DNA from: Methyloprofundus sedimenti
Lineage (GTDB): Bacteria > Pseudomonadota > Gammaproteobacteria > Methylococcales > Methylomonadaceae
DNA length: 64,000 bases
Direction of reading: 5' to 3'
Assembly (NCBI RefSeq): GCF_002072955.1
Contig: NZ_LPUF01000001.1
Coordinates: 1,014,896 to 1,078,895, forward strand
Numbering within the stretch: the stretch's first letter is position 1; the number at the start of each line of letters is the position of its first letter. A model generated the notes under the pieces. It was not told the origin of the DNA. It searched no databases and saw nothing but the letters and a program-made list of their open reading frames with translations. The position numbers and the translations under genes are program-made. Below, piece after piece: positions 39,411 to 49,661 of this stretch.

Positions 39411-39766
39411 GCTGTCTGTAAAAAGTGTATTGAAAGAAAAAACTTAATATAGTGATGAATTATAGACTGTCTGTAGCTTAAATACAAAATATGTTGTTTT
39501 TTTGCGAAAAGTTACATTTTTGTCTTATAAATGATTGTGAAAATGAGCCTGATTGATAATTTGTTATCAGAGTTTTTGTTGTTTTTATATAAAAAAATGT
39601 GTTTCAAACTGGTGTTAGTCTTTTAAAAATAGTATGCTAGATATTTATTAGGATTAATTAATGTAATTCTGCATTGGAATTTTAATGCTTGTTTCCATAT
39701 TTTTCTTTTTGTTGTAAATTTGCAACTTTTTGGTTTGTTTATATTTTAGATTTGGAGTAGAAGGTT
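39411..39766. promoter_or_regulatory. Divergent promoter region of the hopanoid locus
   Basis: A 356-base AT-rich stretch separates the two arms of the hopanoid locus, so promoters for both should be here. I could not pick convincing -35/-10 pairs or an operator. hpnH has GGAG 14 bases and AAGG six bases before its ATG. Confidence 0.4.
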
Positions 39767-40856
39767 ATGGGTGTTCCATTAAGACAGCAAATTGCTGTAG
39801 GTACGTATTTAATGAAGCAAAAATTCAAAGGTGTCGATAAATATCCTTTGGTATTAATGTTAGAGCCTTTGTTCCGTTGCAATCTAGCATGTGCAGGATG
39901 TGGGAAAATTGCTTACCCTGACGATATATTAAATAAACGTTTATCAGTTGAAGAGTGCCTGCAGGCCGTCGATGAATGTGGCGCGCCTATGGTGTCTATT
40001 CCTGGCGGAGAGCCATTAATTCATAAAGAAATGCCGGAAATTGTTGCCGGTATTATTAAGCGTAAGAAATTTATATATCTTTGCACTAATGCATTACTGT
40101 TAAAAAGAGGATAAAAGATTATACGCCCTCGCCATACCTGACTTTTTCAGTGCATCTTGATGGTAATCAGGCTAGACATGATGCGTCAGTATGCCAGGAT
40201 GGTGTATTTGATATCGCAGTAGAAGCAATTAAAATGGCACTGGATAAAGGCTTTAGAGTGACCGTTAATTGTACGCTTTTTCAAGGAGAGACATCGCAGG
40301 AAGTTGCAGACTTTCTAGATTATGCAACAGAGTTAGGCGTAGAAGGTATCACAATTGCACCTGGTTTTAGTTATGAAGATGCACCCGATCAAGATTCATT
40401 TATTTCTAGTCAGGCTGCAAAAGAATTGTTTCGTGGGATTTTTGCCATTGGAAAAAATAAAAAATGGAAATTAAACCACTCTTCGCTTTATCTGGATTTT
40501 TTGGCGGGCAATCAGCAATACGACTGTACTCCTTGGGGTAATCCGACACGTAATGTTTTCGGTTGGCAAAAACCTTGTTACCTGTTGTCAGATGAAGGTT
40601 ATGTGGACAGTTTTCAGGAAATGATGGATACCACGTCCTGGGATAAATATGGTGCTGGAAAGAATCCTAAATGTGAAGGCTGTATGGCACATTGTGGATA
40701 CGAAGCGACAGCGGTAGAGGATACTTTGGCCCACCCCTAAAGGCATTAGCTGCATCAATTCGTGGACCGAGGACAGAAGGTTCAATTGTAAAGGCCCCTA
40801 GCTATAAACCGGGTACAACGAGATTAACAGACATTGCAGTGAAAGTAGAAGGTTAA
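39767..40856 (+). pseudogene. hpnH: Adenosylhopane synthase, radical SAM (HpnH), two frameshifts
   Basis: Three frame pieces together encode about 363 residues of HpnH, which joins a 5'-deoxyadenosyl group to diploptene, the first side-chain step. The radical SAM cluster is [11 protein letters not shown], the Gly-rich motif [10 protein letters not shown], and the C-terminal cysteines are in NPKCEGCMAHCGYEATAVED. Breaks fall at A5 40102-40106 (one more A gives [20 protein letters not shown]) and C4 40734-40737 (one more C gives LAHPLKALAASIRGP through to VEG). Both read as single missing bases, and the corrected protein is complete. An enzyme this central to the operon is probably intact in the cell. 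Confidence 0.88.
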
Positions 40857-40879
40857 GACCTTAAGGCCTGGTTACATTG

Positions 40880-41990
40880 ATGACTGAAGCATTAAGCGGT
40901 TTGTCTGCTGTTATCTGGTTACTAACTGCATTACTTCCCTGGCAACCTTGGCGTACCAGAGAGTTATTAGAAGCTGATAGACCAGAAGAGCTTGATTTAA
41001 GCGCAATAACGGTGGTTATTCCGGCGCGTAATGAAGCGGCAGTGATTGCCGGTACTTTGCAAGCCTTAAAGCAGCAAGGGAAGGACTTGCATATCATTCT
41101 GGTTGATGATGAATCGGTAGATGGTACAGCAGAGGTCGCTCGGCAGGTGGGTCTGGATAATTTGCAGATTATCCGTTCTGAATCTTTGCCTCCTGGCTGG
41201 ACTGGTAAATTATGGGCGCAGGAGCAAGGTTTGCGAGCTGTGCAGACACCATTAGTATTGTTACTGGATGCAGATATTTTTCTCATGCCGGGTATTTTGT
41301 CTGCTTTAAAAGCCATGCGTGATGCAGAGGGCTTACAGTTTGTTTCCTTGATGGCCATGTTAAAAGTTGATAGCTTCTGGGAAAAAATGTTGATGCCGGC
41401 ATTTATTTACTTTTTAAAATGCTCTATCCTTTTGCTTTGGCAAATAATACCGCTAGCAAAGTGGCTGCTGCTGCAGGAGGGTGTGTTTTAGTGGATACTC
41501 AGGCCCTACGTGCAATAGGCGGAATGGCTGAGATTAAAGATGCAGTAATAGATGATTGTACGCTGGCAAAGAAAATCAAACAGGCAGGATATAAAACCTG
41601 GATGGGACTCACGCATGGCGTTATCAGTCAGCGGCCTTATGTGTCGTTGACTGAGATATGGGATATGGTCGCACGCACTGCTTATACGCAGTTATTTTAT
41701 TCTAATAGTTTATTGTTAGTCTGCACGCTGCTTATGACGCTTATGTATGTGCTGCCTTTGTATGGTTTAATGTTTTTTACCGGAAACGCATGGTTTTTTC
41801 AGTGCTAGCCTGGTTAATTATGCTTGGGCTGTATCTACCCACTTTGCGCTTTTATACACTTAATAGTGCTTGGGCTTTATGTATGCCAGTAATAGCTGGT
41901 TTATATTTGTTAATGACCTGGACTTCAGCTGTGCGCTACTGGCGAGGCGAGCGTTCACGTTGGAAAGGTCGAATTTATCAGAAAGGTTAA
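40880..41990 (+). pseudogene. hpnB: Hopanoid glycosyltransferase family 2 (HpnB), two frameshifts
   Basis: Three frame pieces together encode about 370 residues of an HpnB-like membrane glycosyltransferase. The GT-A domain has VVIPARNEAAVIAGTL, LVDDESVDGTAEVAR and LLLDADIFLMPG (DxD-like). The middle holds AAAAGGCVLVDTQAL, DAVIDDCTLAKKIK and THGVISQRPY. Helices follow, ending YLLMTWTSAVRYWRGERSRW. Breaks fall at A4 41416-41419 and T6 41794-41799; one base added at each restores a continuous family-like protein. The start is ATG 40880 (a TTG precedes it). It lies 23 bp after hpnH. HpnB may add sugar to hopanetetrols; the activity is inferred. Confidence 0.85.
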
Positions 41991-41996
41991 AACAGA

Positions 41997-42605
41997 ATGA
42001 TGCCAATTAGAAAAGTGATAATGATGTTCTTTTTGTTTTTTTTTACTTCGGTAGTGTTTGCTGAAGTTGATGAAACAGAAGCTGCAACTCAGGTGGTTAA
42101 AGACTTTCAGGCGGTTTTACTAGATGTAATGCAGCAGGGCGACAAGCTCAATTTTGAACAACGTTTTGAGATATTAAAGCCTGCAGTATTAAAAAGTCAT
42201 GATTTGGCTAAAATTACGCGTATTGTGGTTAGCAAAGAGTGGCAAACGTTAACAACCGAGCAGAAAAAAGAGCTAATAAGACTGTTTAGCACCTTAAGTA
42301 TTGCATCTTACGCACATTATTTTAATAGTTTTTCAGGTCAAAGTTTTAAAGTCGAATCGGCAAAGGCATTGTCCCCCGGGCAAACTTATGTCCATACATT
42401 TTTAATGCTTCCTGATGATAAGGATGTCAGTATGGATTACCTTTTGAAAAAGACCGGCGATGAATGGCGTATTATAAATATCATCACTAATGGCGTAAGT
42501 GATCTGGCTTTAAAGCGTTCTGAATATGTTGCTGTGATACAAAAATCAGGTTTTGATGCTTTATTAGCGGAACTTTCTGTTAAAATTGAAAAATTCTCTA
42601 ATTAA
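41997..42605 (+). CDS. hpnM: HpnM, MlaC-like periplasmic lipid-binding protein
   Basis: The 202-residue protein has a signal peptide (MMFFLFFFTSVVFA) and an MlaC/Ttg2 domain: ATQVVKDFQAVLLDVMQQGD, FEQRFEILKPAVLKSHDLAK, EWQTLTTEQKKELIRLF, and VHTFLML through WRIINIITNGVSDLALKRSEY. MlaC-type proteins carry phospholipid between membranes; HpnM is the hopanoid-operon member and may carry hopanoids. It starts 6 bp after hpnB and is followed by the mlaA-like gene. Confidence 0.9.
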   Translation: MMPIRKVIMMFFLFFFTSVVFAEVDETEAATQVVKDFQAVLLDVMQQGDKLNFEQRFEILKPAVLKSHDLAKITRIVVSKEWQTLTTEQKKELIRLFSTLSIASYAHYFNSFSGQSFKVESAKALSPGQTYVHTFLMLPDDKDVSMDYLLKKTGDEWRIINIITNGVSDLALKRSEYVAVIQKSGFDALLAELSVKIEKFSN

Positions 42606-42620
42606 AATTTATTTCCGCTT

Positions 42621-43403
42621 TTGATTATTCGACTATTATCTCGTCTCCTTGCTTCTGCTGGTATTTGTCTATTAGTAGCCTGTGCCAGCACTAGCGAACC
42701 TAAAACGGTAGAAGTCATAAATCCTGACGACCCGCATGAAAAAATTAACCGTGAAATCTATGCTTTTAATAAAGGTGTGGATATTTATGTTGCTTCACCG
42801 TTAGTCACTGTTTATCAATTTATTCTTCCTGAATTTTTAAGCACAACCGTTGCAAATTTTTTCACTAATTTAAAAGAGCCCAGAACAGTTGTCAATGATG
42901 CCTTGCAAGGAAAACAGGCTTCAGCTGGCGCGGATTTTGAACGCTTCGTTATAAATTCATTGCTGGGCTTTGGTGGCTTGATTGATGTCGCTAGCTACGC
43001 AGAAATTGAGTACCATGAAGAAGATTTTTCGCAAACTATGGCCATCTGGGGTGTGCCGCGCGGCGACTATCTAGTTATTCCTGTATTAGGTCCTTCGTCT
43101 TATCGAGGCGTTCCAGGGAAAATTGTCGATGCCGCTTCCAGTCCTGTTAGTTATCTGATTTGGCCGATACAGGTATTAGATTTGTTAAACTCACGTTCTA
43201 ATGCAGATCAATCTTTAAATTTTATTGATCAGGCGGCAGTCGATCCTTATTTATTTATGCGTGCTTCTTATTTGCAGTGGCGAGACTTTCAGATTTCTGA
43301 AGGTGCGAATGCAGCAGACGATATATTGTTACCTGAATTAGATGAGTCATTTGATGAAGAAGATATGAATCTATTGCAAGAAGATTTAGATATTCAATTG
43401 TAG
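42621..43403 (+). CDS. mlaA: MlaA/VacJ family outer-membrane lipoprotein
   Basis: The 260-residue protein has a lipobox LLVACAS near residue 21, then the VacJ core: DPHEKINREIYAFNKGVD, NLKEPRTVVNDALQGK, RFVINSLLGFGGLIDVAS, DFSQTMAIWGVPRGDYLVIPVLGPSS. MlaA sits in the outer membrane and takes up misplaced phospholipid for MlaC. The acidic tail (DESFDEEDMNLLQEDLD) is not usual. The start is a TTG at 42621 with no clear ribosome site, so the start is uncertain. Pairing with hpnM suggests a dedicated hopanoid route; MlaBDEF are not here. Confidence 0.92.
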   Translation: MIIRLLSRLLASAGICLLVACASTSEPKTVEVINPDDPHEKINREIYAFNKGVDIYVASPLVTVYQFILPEFLSTTVANFFTNLKEPRTVVNDALQGKQASAGADFERFVINSLLGFGGLIDVASYAEIEYHEEDFSQTMAIWGVPRGDYLVIPVLGPSSYRGVPGKIVDAASSPVSYLIWPIQVLDLLNSRSNADQSLNFIDQAAVDPYLFMRASYLQWRDFQISEGANAADDILLPELDESFDEEDMNLLQEDLDIQL

Positions 43404-43412
43404 GTAGGGAAG

Positions 43413-43973
43413 ATGAAAAGCCAGACTAAAGAGGTCATAGCACAAACCAGATACTGGTTGGAGCATGTTGTGATAGGACTTGATTTTTGCCCCTTTGCCA
43501 AACCCGTTTTTGAGCAAGGTAAAATTCATTTTCAGGTAACGGATGCGCAGTCGCTGGAATGCTGCCTAGAAGACCTGATTGCTGAGGCTGAAAGACTGGA
43601 TACACAGAGTGAAATAGAAACCAGCTTACTTATTTTTGAAAGCTCATTACAGGATTTTGACAATTTCCTGGATGTTCTGGATATTGCTAATGACTTATTG
43701 TTTGAGCAGGGCTATGAAGGAATCTATCAATTAGCTAGCTTTCATCCTGATTATTGTTTTGCAGACTGTGATGCAGATGATCCTGCAAACTATACTAATC
43801 GGGCGCCTTATCCTATATTCCATTTGCTCAGGGAAAAGAGTATAGAATCTGCTTTAGCGCATTATAAAAATCCAGAAAATATTCCTCAGGCTAATGTAAA
43901 GCTTGCCAGGGAGCTAGGTCTCAAGAAAATGCAAAGCCTGCTGGAGCAATCTATGCAGGCAAAAAAAGAATGA
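43413..43973 (+). CDS. DUF1415 family protein
   Basis: The 186-residue soluble protein matches DUF1415: TRYWLEHVVIGLDFCPFAKPV, FLDVLDIANDLL, QLASFHPDYCFADCDADDPANYTNRAPYP and FHLLREKSIESALAHY. The conserved Cys, Asp and His residues suggest a metal or catalytic site, but no function is known. It is 9 bp after the mlaA-like gene and ends the rightward run. Confidence 0.85.
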   Translation: MKSQTKEVIAQTRYWLEHVVIGLDFCPFAKPVFEQGKIHFQVTDAQSLECCLEDLIAEAERLDTQSEIETSLLIFESSLQDFDNFLDVLDIANDLLFEQGYEGIYQLASFHPDYCFADCDADDPANYTNRAPYPIFHLLREKSIESALAHYKNPENIPQANVKLARELGLKKMQSLLEQSMQAKKE

Positions 43974-44004
43974 ATACCTTGTGAAGGGAAAAATAGCCTG
44001 CTCT

Positions 44005-44646
44005 TTACACATTTTTTTCTGATTTCAGCTCGGCCAATAAAAATTCAATTTCTGTACGCATTTTTTGTCTAAAAAATATAAAGCGCCAGCGACTACCGCC
44101 GCATTGTTTCCATAGCATAGCGGAACGAATACCACTTAATAGCAGCGCCCTGATTTTATTAACAACTTCCGGTGATGAAAGATAAGTTTGATCTCCATTT
44201 ACGATAATACGCGGGTCAATCGTACTAATGGTGCCGTGATAAATATCTGCCAGATGAGCAATGACATTTTCATGCATGACACCGAAATGTTCACTTTGTG
44301 CCTGGGCTATTGTGATCTTGTCGCGTACCGTTTTTAGCATTTCCTTGTTTGCAGAAAAATTAGTTTCTAAAAAAATCAGAGAGGCGGCATATCTTGCGAT
44401 TTCAGGATTGGGTATGCTGTGAGTTTTGAGTTGCAATTGTAATTGCTCAAGTCCCAGCTTTATGCCTGGAAGGCCTCCATAAATGTCTACAGGGTTATCG
44501 GCTTCCAGGGCTAATAAACTACCTAAACTGGCTTGCATGGCTTGTTTATCGGCTTTTCCTGTTGTTGCTAATTGTTGAACCAGATAAGTTGCCTGGGCTA
44601 TTCCGGCAAGCGCAATTGTTTGATAGGTTATTGTTTTGAAAGACAT
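44005..44646 (-). CDS. hflD: HflD homologue
   Basis: The 213-residue helical protein matches HflD: TIALAGIAQATYLVQQLATTG, ALEADNPVDIYGG, SLIFLETNF and LLSGIRSAMLWKQCGGSRWRFIFFR. In E. coli HflD is a peripheral membrane protein that counteracts lambda CII; its cellular role is unclear. It is usually downstream of mnmA, which is absent here. The upstream rhodanese gene ends 4 bp before its start. Confidence 0.9.
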   Translation of the reverse strand: MSFKTITYQTIALAGIAQATYLVQQLATTGKADKQAMQASLGSLLALEADNPVDIYGGLPGIKLGLEQLQLQLKTHSIPNPEIARYAASLIFLETNFSANKEMLKTVRDKITIAQAQSEHFGVMHENVIAHLADIYHGTISTIDPRIIVNGDQTYLSSPEVVNKIRALLLSGIRSAMLWKQCGGSRWRFIFFRQKMRTEIEFLLAELKSEKNV

Positions 44647-44650
44647 AGGA

Positions 44651-45097
44651 TTAACAAATTTGAGTAGGAGTACACGTTTTTTCAGTAGGGCGTTTTTCTT
44701 TTATCCATGCAGAAATACCATTTTGTAAATGCGATACATGAGACATATTAAGTTCTTCGGTTAAAAGCTTGCCTACCTTACCACTACGGCCACCTGAGTG
44801 ACAGACTAATATAATTTCCTGATCCGGCGATGAACGTAATTTTCGCACTTCTGCAAGCCACTGTTCGATATTGTAATTGCCGTTCTGATCAAAAAAATTA
44901 ACCGGGTGACTACCCGGTATTATCCCTGTAGTTTGCCATTCCTGTGCTGTGCGAATGTCGATAACCAAGGCATCTTTGTCTAGGTTGTTATTTAACTCGC
45001 TAGGTGATAAGTTAGTAAGTTCTGCGGCACCAAGAATATTACTACTGAATAAAAAACAAAAAATGAGTAAGTATTGTATGAAATTTTTAATATGCAT
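44651..45097 (-). CDS. Exported rhodanese-domain protein
   Basis: The 148-residue protein has a signal peptide (YLLIFCFLFSSNILGAAE) and one rhodanese domain: ALVIDIRTAQEWQTTGIIPGS and the active loop ILVCHSGGRSGKVG. Two extra cysteines lie in the tail (KTCTPTQIC). It should be periplasmic. It differs from the cytoplasmic rhodanese at 20852. It is in one transcript with hflD by spacing. Confidence 0.87.
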   Translation of the reverse strand: MHIKNFIQYLLIFCFLFSSNILGAAELTNLSPSELNNNLDKDALVIDIRTAQEWQTTGIIPGSHPVNFFDQNGNYNIEQWLAEVRKLRSSPDQEIILVCHSGGRSGKVGKLLTEELNMSHVSHLQNGISAWIKEKRPTEKTCTPTQIC

Positions 45098-45226
45098 GAG
45101 TAGATATTTCTTAATTAAGAGAGGATAAATTTTTTAACCAGAAGTGAATTTCTTGGTAATTTATATCATGATTAATGTTTATTAGTCGAGTATGATATGC
45201 AGCTAAATTTTATAATCGGACTTGGG

Positions 45227-45448
45227 ATGACAGCAATGACAACAACAGTAAAGCTAAACGTAACCGGAATGAAGTGTGGTGGTTGTGAAAATACAATCAA
45301 ACAGACATTAACTGGCAAAGCCGGAATTTTATCTGTAGATACCAGTCACGGCGATGACTGGGTGGAAGTTGAGTTTGATGAAACTACGATTGAAGAAGAT
45401 GATGTAATTGAGCTTATTGAAGGCGCGGGTTTTACAGTAGTAGATTAA
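45227..45448 (+). CDS. copZ: Heavy-metal-associated domain copper chaperone (CopZ-like)
   Basis: A 73-residue HMA protein with the metal site GMKCGGCENTI, like Atx1/CopZ except Gly-Gly between cysteines and an acidic second half (VEFDETTIEEDDVIEL). It likely hands Cu(I) to the CopA ATPase encoded 73 bp downstream on the same strand. I chose ATG 45227; ATG 45236 is equally possible, and the frame reaches an ATG at 45197 without homology. Confidence 0.85.
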   Translation: MTAMTTTVKLNVTGMKCGGCENTIKQTLTGKAGILSVDTSHGDDWVEVEFDETTIEEDDVIELIEGAGFTVVD

Positions 45449-45521
45449 AATCAGTCTGGAAATGAAAAGAGTAGATTTTAGCTTGCCTTCTCACCGGTCA
45501 GTAACAAAATGAGAGAATTTT

Positions 45522-47846
45522 ATGAGCGAAGAAAATAATCCCGATAACACGGATAATAGCGAGCCTGAAATTCGCTTATCTGTATTAGGCATGAGTTGTG
45601 CTGGCTGTGTAAGTGCAGTAGAAACAGCATTATACTCGGTGTCAGGAGTAACCTCGGTTGCGGTAAATTTTGCTGATCATTCGGCCATTGTGAAAGGTGA
45701 CGTTGATCCTGATTTACTGAAAAAGTCACTGAAAGATTCAGGCTATGACGGTGCCGTCATGGAAGGTTTTGAAGACCCTGCTGAACAAGAAGAGCAAGAA
45801 ATGGCTCGATATCGCCAATTAATACGCAAAGCTACGGTTGCTGCAGTATTTGGCGTGCCGCTAATGGTGGTAGGCCACTTTGGCGGTGTTCCCGATATAG
45901 GATCGGCAACCGGGAACTGGTTCTGGCCTGAAGTCGCTCTGATTACTCTGGCTATCCTGATTTATTCTGGCGGGCATTATTTTGTTGGCGCAGTAAAGTC
46001 TTTACGCGCTGGCCAGGCAAATATGGACACGTTAATCGCCTTGGGCACGGGTTCTGCATGGCTATATTCCAGCGTTGTTATTGATTATTCTGAATATTTG
46101 CCTTCCCTGTCTGCGCATGCCTACTTTGAAGCGGCTATTATTATTCTGGCGTTTATTAATTTTGGGGCTGCACTTGAAACCAAAGCGCGCGGCAAAACTT
46201 CCAGCGCGATTCGTGCCTTGATTGGTTTACAACCTCGTACGGCAAGAGTAGTCAGAGATGGACAAGAACTTGATATTCCCATTGAAGAAGTTGGCCTAGG
46301 TGAAACCTTAAGAGTCCGTCCAGGTGAAAAAATTGCTGTGGATGGTGAGTTGATAGAAGGGCATTCAACGGTTGATGAGTCTATGTTAACCGGTGAATCC
46401 TTACCTGTAGAAAAAGTTGTCGGTGCCAGCGTGGCAGCAGGGACCATGAATCAGCAAGGGAGCTTTTTGTATCAGGCTACACGTATTGGTCGTGATACTG
46501 CTTTGGCGCAAATTATTAAAAGTGTACGCCAGGCGCAAGCCAGTAAGCCAGAATTAGCTAAATTAGCAGATAAAATTGCCAGTATTTTTGTGCCCGTCGT
46601 GGTGTGTATCTCAATTCTGACTTTTATTATCTGGAATATCTGGGGGCCTGAACCTGCATTAGGCTATGCGTTTGTAACGGCGATGACAGTATTAGTGATT
46701 GCCTGCCCATGTGCTTTAGGTTTGGCAACCCCTATTTCTGTTATGGTTTCTGTTGGGCGTTCGGCACAGTCCGGTATCTTGATTCGTAATGGCGATGGTT
46801 TACAGGTGGCCGGCAAAATCAGTACTTTAGTGCTGGATAAGACAGGCACTGTAACTGAAGGCAAACCTACAGTATCAAGCATCGTAGCAATTGGAGATTA
46901 TAGTCAGGATGATATTCTGCAGTTAGCTGCAAGTATTGAGAAAAATTCTGAACATCCTTTAGCATCTGCCATTATCAATGCTGCTGAAGAGAAAGCCTTA
47001 AAATTATCAAGAGCGAAAAAATTTACTGCTGTTGCTGGACATGGTGTGTCAGCAGTGATTAAAGATCAGGCGGTGTTATTTGGCAATGAAGCGCTGATGC
47101 GAGAACAAGGCGTTAGCTTTGAGGCATTTGAAGATAAAATGCTGGCGCTATCAAAGCTCGGGCAAACCCCGATGTTTTTAGCGGTTGATAATATTATCGC
47201 CGGAATTATCGCTGTGGCTGACCCGATTAAAGCCGACTCGGCTGAGGCGATTAAGCAACTACAAGCGCAAGGTGTACGCGTGATAATGGTTACAGGTGAT
47301 AATGCCGTTACAGCGGCTGCAATCGCAAAACAAGCAGGTATTAGCGAAGTGCGGGCACAGGTATTACCTGAGGATAAGGCGTTAATTGTCAAGGAGTTAC
47401 AGCAAGCAGGGCAGGTTATTGGTATGGTCGGCGACGGTATCAATGATGCACCTGCTTTAGCGCAGGCGGATGTTGGAATAGCGATTGGTACTGGTACAGA
47501 TGTGGCGATAGAAAGTGCGGATATAGTAATCTTGCAAGGTTCTTTGTTAAAAGTGCCCGAGGCTATGTTGTTGTCCAAAGCAACGGTCGCTAATATACAA
47601 CAAAATCTGTTTGGCGCGTTTATTTATAACTCACTGAGTATTCCTATTGCAGCTGGCTTATTGTATCCGGTGTTTGGTATTCTATTAAGTCCAATGATTG
47701 CCAGTGCGGCAATGGCGATGTCGTCTGTAACAGTCGTTGCCAATGCCAATCGTTTGCGCTGGATGGATTTGAATAACGAGGGCAAGAAAGACTATAAACA
47801 ACAGGTTTTAGAATTATTCGAGGCTTTTAAAAAGAGCTTAGCGTAA
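45522..47846 (+). CDS. copA: Copper-exporting P1B-type ATPase
   Basis: CopA pumps Cu(I) out of the cytoplasm. The 774-residue protein has one N-terminal HMA domain ([12 protein letters not shown], residues 23-34) and eight membrane helices. The A-domain motif is [11 protein letters not shown] and the ion-binding motif is [11 protein letters not shown]. Catalytic Asp is in [11 protein letters not shown], followed by [19 protein letters not shown] and [33 protein letters not shown]-like and [16 protein letters not shown] segments close it, with the Tyr-Asn and Met-Ser Cu(I) residues. It is read with the copper chaperone. A strong terminator follows. Confidence 0.95.
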   Translation: MSEENNPDNTDNSEPEIRLSVLGMSCAGCVSAVETALYSVSGVTSVAVNFADHSAIVKGDVDPDLLKKSLKDSGYDGAVMEGFEDPAEQEEQEMARYRQLIRKATVAAVFGVPLMVVGHFGGVPDIGSATGNWFWPEVALITLAILIYSGGHYFVGAVKSLRAGQANMDTLIALGTGSAWLYSSVVIDYSEYLPSLSAHAYFEAAIIILAFINFGAALETKARGKTSSAIRALIGLQPRTARVVRDGQELDIPIEEVGLGETLRVRPGEKIAVDGELIEGHSTVDESMLTGESLPVEKVVGASVAAGTMNQQGSFLYQATRIGRDTALAQIIKSVRQAQASKPELAKLADKIASIFVPVVVCISILTFIIWNIWGPEPALGYAFVTAMTVLVIACPCALGLATPISVMVSVGRSAQSGILIRNGDGLQVAGKISTLVLDKTGTVTEGKPTVSSIVAIGDYSQDDILQLAASIEKNSEHPLASAIINAAEEKALKLSRAKKFTAVAGHGVSAVIKDQAVLFGNEALMREQGVSFEAFEDKMLALSKLGQTPMFLAVDNIIAGIIAVADPIKADSAEAIKQLQAQGVRVIMVTGDNAVTAAAIAKQAGISEVRAQVLPEDKALIVKELQQAGQVIGMVGDGINDAPALAQADVGIAIGTGTDVAIESADIVILQGSLLKVPEAMLLSKATVANIQQNLFGAFIYNSLSIPIAAGLLYPVFGILLSPMIASAAMAMSSVTVVANANRLRWMDLNNEGKKDYKQQVLELFEAFKKSLA

Positions 47847-47857
47847 GCAGCACGCAG

Positions 47858-47897
47858 GGCTGTTTCTGTTCATGGCACAGAAACAGCCTTTTGTTTT
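47858..47897 (+). terminator. Rho-independent terminator after copA
   Basis: GGCTGTTTCTG and CAGAAACAGCC make a perfect 11-bp stem with a 9-base loop, followed by TTTTGTTTT. Confidence 0.92.
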
Positions 47898-48034
47898 AAC
47901 AAATATCTTCCCGGTTATCCTGCGTGTCTAAGTTCTAAGACACGTCAGCGCATCACATTAATCCTTTTTTTATCTAAGCAGTATTCTTGTGATGGCAGTT
48001 TTGACAGGCCCTATAGAATTTATAAGTGGGGCCT

Positions 48035-48208
48035 TTAGCTTATCCTGACTAATCCTGATTTTACGCGTTTTTGCATCTGCTCTAAATATTGCCGTTCTGC
48101 TTCTAACCAGTCCAGTATGTCCAGATCCGGTTTAAATTGGCGCTTTAATGAGTTGAAATAAGCCGCATCAGAAATCCATTTTTGTTTTTGTACTTCATTT
48201 TTACTCAT
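48035..48208 (-). CDS. DUF2934-like small protein
   Basis: A 57-residue frame from ATG 48208 encodes WISDAAYFNSLKRQFKPDLD and DWLEAERQYLEQM. The Trp-Leu-Glu-Ala-Glu motif is that of DUF2934, a short helical domain of unknown function. It stands alone between copA and lpxD on the opposite strand. The upstream purine stretch is weak. The remaining bases to 48489 hold no other gene. Confidence 0.65.
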   Translation of the reverse strand: MSKNEVQKQKWISDAAYFNSLKRQFKPDLDILDWLEAERQYLEQMQKRVKSGLVRIS

Positions 48209-48489
48209 GAGATATGTTTTTTCAAGTTCTAAACGTGCAGAAAGAATAGTTACAGAAATAATTGTAAATTATGCGCCATTATAAAATCATGGCGGGATTT
48301 TTCTTAATGGCTTTGGTAAATTAGCTTCATTTATTTATCAGTAAAGCCTGGATAACATAATCTAGAATTTCCCTGTAAAATGCTTAGCTATTGTCGACCA
48401 GGATTTATTATGCGACATAAATACATCATAATCTATGTTTATTGCTTGTGTCAGGCTTTGAGCTGACTTTACTTATAAAGGAAAATAAA

Positions 48490-49536
48490 ATGCAAATGCG
48501 TTTAGCAGATATTCAACAACATGTGGGTGGCGAGTTATTTGGCGATGCAAATACTGTGGTTACAGCCGTCAACTCACTAGAATTAGCTATGCCGGGCGAG
48601 ATAGCATTTGCTGAAAATGACAAATATCTAACAGCCTCTTTGCAAAGCATGGCCTCTATCATAATTGTACCGAAAAGCTTTCCCGAGTTGGAAGGTAAAA
48701 ATATATTAAAAGTTGATAAGCCGAAAGAGATTTTTATTGGCATTATGATGATGTTTGATGACTCTGCAGTGGGGTTTTCCGGTATTCATCCCACTGCGGT
48801 TATCGCTGAAAAACAAGTGACTACCGCAGACTCTGTTGCTATTGCGGCACATGTTTGTATACAGGAAAATGTCACTATTGGTGCAAATACCAGTATCGAT
48901 TCTAATACCCATATTGCGCATGATGTCGTAATTGGTGAACATTGCAAAATAGGTCCAAATGTCTCCATTTTATCAAAAGTAACGTTGGGACATAACGTTA
49001 CTATCCATCCTGGTACGGTAATAGGCGGGGATGGTTTTGGCTACTTCTGGGATGGACAGCAGCAGAAAAAAGTGCCGCAACTTGGCGGTGTGATTATTGA
49101 AGATAATGTTGAAATAGGCTGTAATGTCTGTATCGATAGAGCAACCTTTGGTATGACGCGGATCGGCAAAGGCACAAAAATTGATAATCTGGTACAAATT
49201 GCGCATAACAATGATATAGGCGAACATTGTATTATTGTTTCCCATGTAGGTTTATCTGGCAGTGTTACATTAGGTAAACGCGTTACTTTAGCAGGGCAGG
49301 TGGGTATTGCCGATCATATCACTATGGGTGATGGTTCTACAGCTGCCGCAAGAACAGGAATTTCTAAAGATGTACAGCCCAATCAGGTTGTCTGGGGCGC
49401 ACCTAATCGGCCGATAAAACAAGTGATGCGTGAAATGGCAAGCATTTCCAGGTTGCCTGCTTTATTGGGTGAGGTGAAAAACATCCTTAAAAGGTTGACT
49501 GATGTAGAGCAAAAATTATCTCAACTGGATAAGTAA
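48490..49536 (+). CDS. lpxD: UDP-3-O-acylglucosamine N-acyltransferase
   Basis: LpxD adds the second acyl chain in lipid A synthesis. About 348 residues: an N-terminal uridine-binding domain (AVNSLELAMPGEIAFAEN), then a left-handed beta-helix of hexapeptide repeats (from about residue 100). The catalytic and substrate motifs are GGDGFGYFWD and NLVQIAHNNDIGEHCIIVSHVGLSG. The ATG at 48490 has AAGGA eight bases before it; an upstream start at 48442 is unlikely. The gene is not next to bamA, fabZ or lpxA as in most Gammaproteobacteria, so this could be a second, diverged copy. Confidence 0.92.
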   Translation: MQMRLADIQQHVGGELFGDANTVVTAVNSLELAMPGEIAFAENDKYLTASLQSMASIIIVPKSFPELEGKNILKVDKPKEIFIGIMMMFDDSAVGFSGIHPTAVIAEKQVTTADSVAIAAHVCIQENVTIGANTSIDSNTHIAHDVVIGEHCKIGPNVSILSKVTLGHNVTIHPGTVIGGDGFGYFWDGQQQKKVPQLGGVIIEDNVEIGCNVCIDRATFGMTRIGKGTKIDNLVQIAHNNDIGEHCIIVSHVGLSGSVTLGKRVTLAGQVGIADHITMGDGSTAAARTGISKDVQPNQVVWGAPNRPIKQVMREMASISRLPALLGEVKNILKRLTDVEQKLSQLDK

Positions 49537-49661
49537 TAGGTGATTGAGATCAGGCTTTTGCCCCCTGCTCTGCGGAACTGCCATTAAGTTAAGCAATTAT
49601 TATATTTATAATCAATGAATTACAGTGTAGTTGGTTAGATTTTTGCTACAAAGCAATAAAA

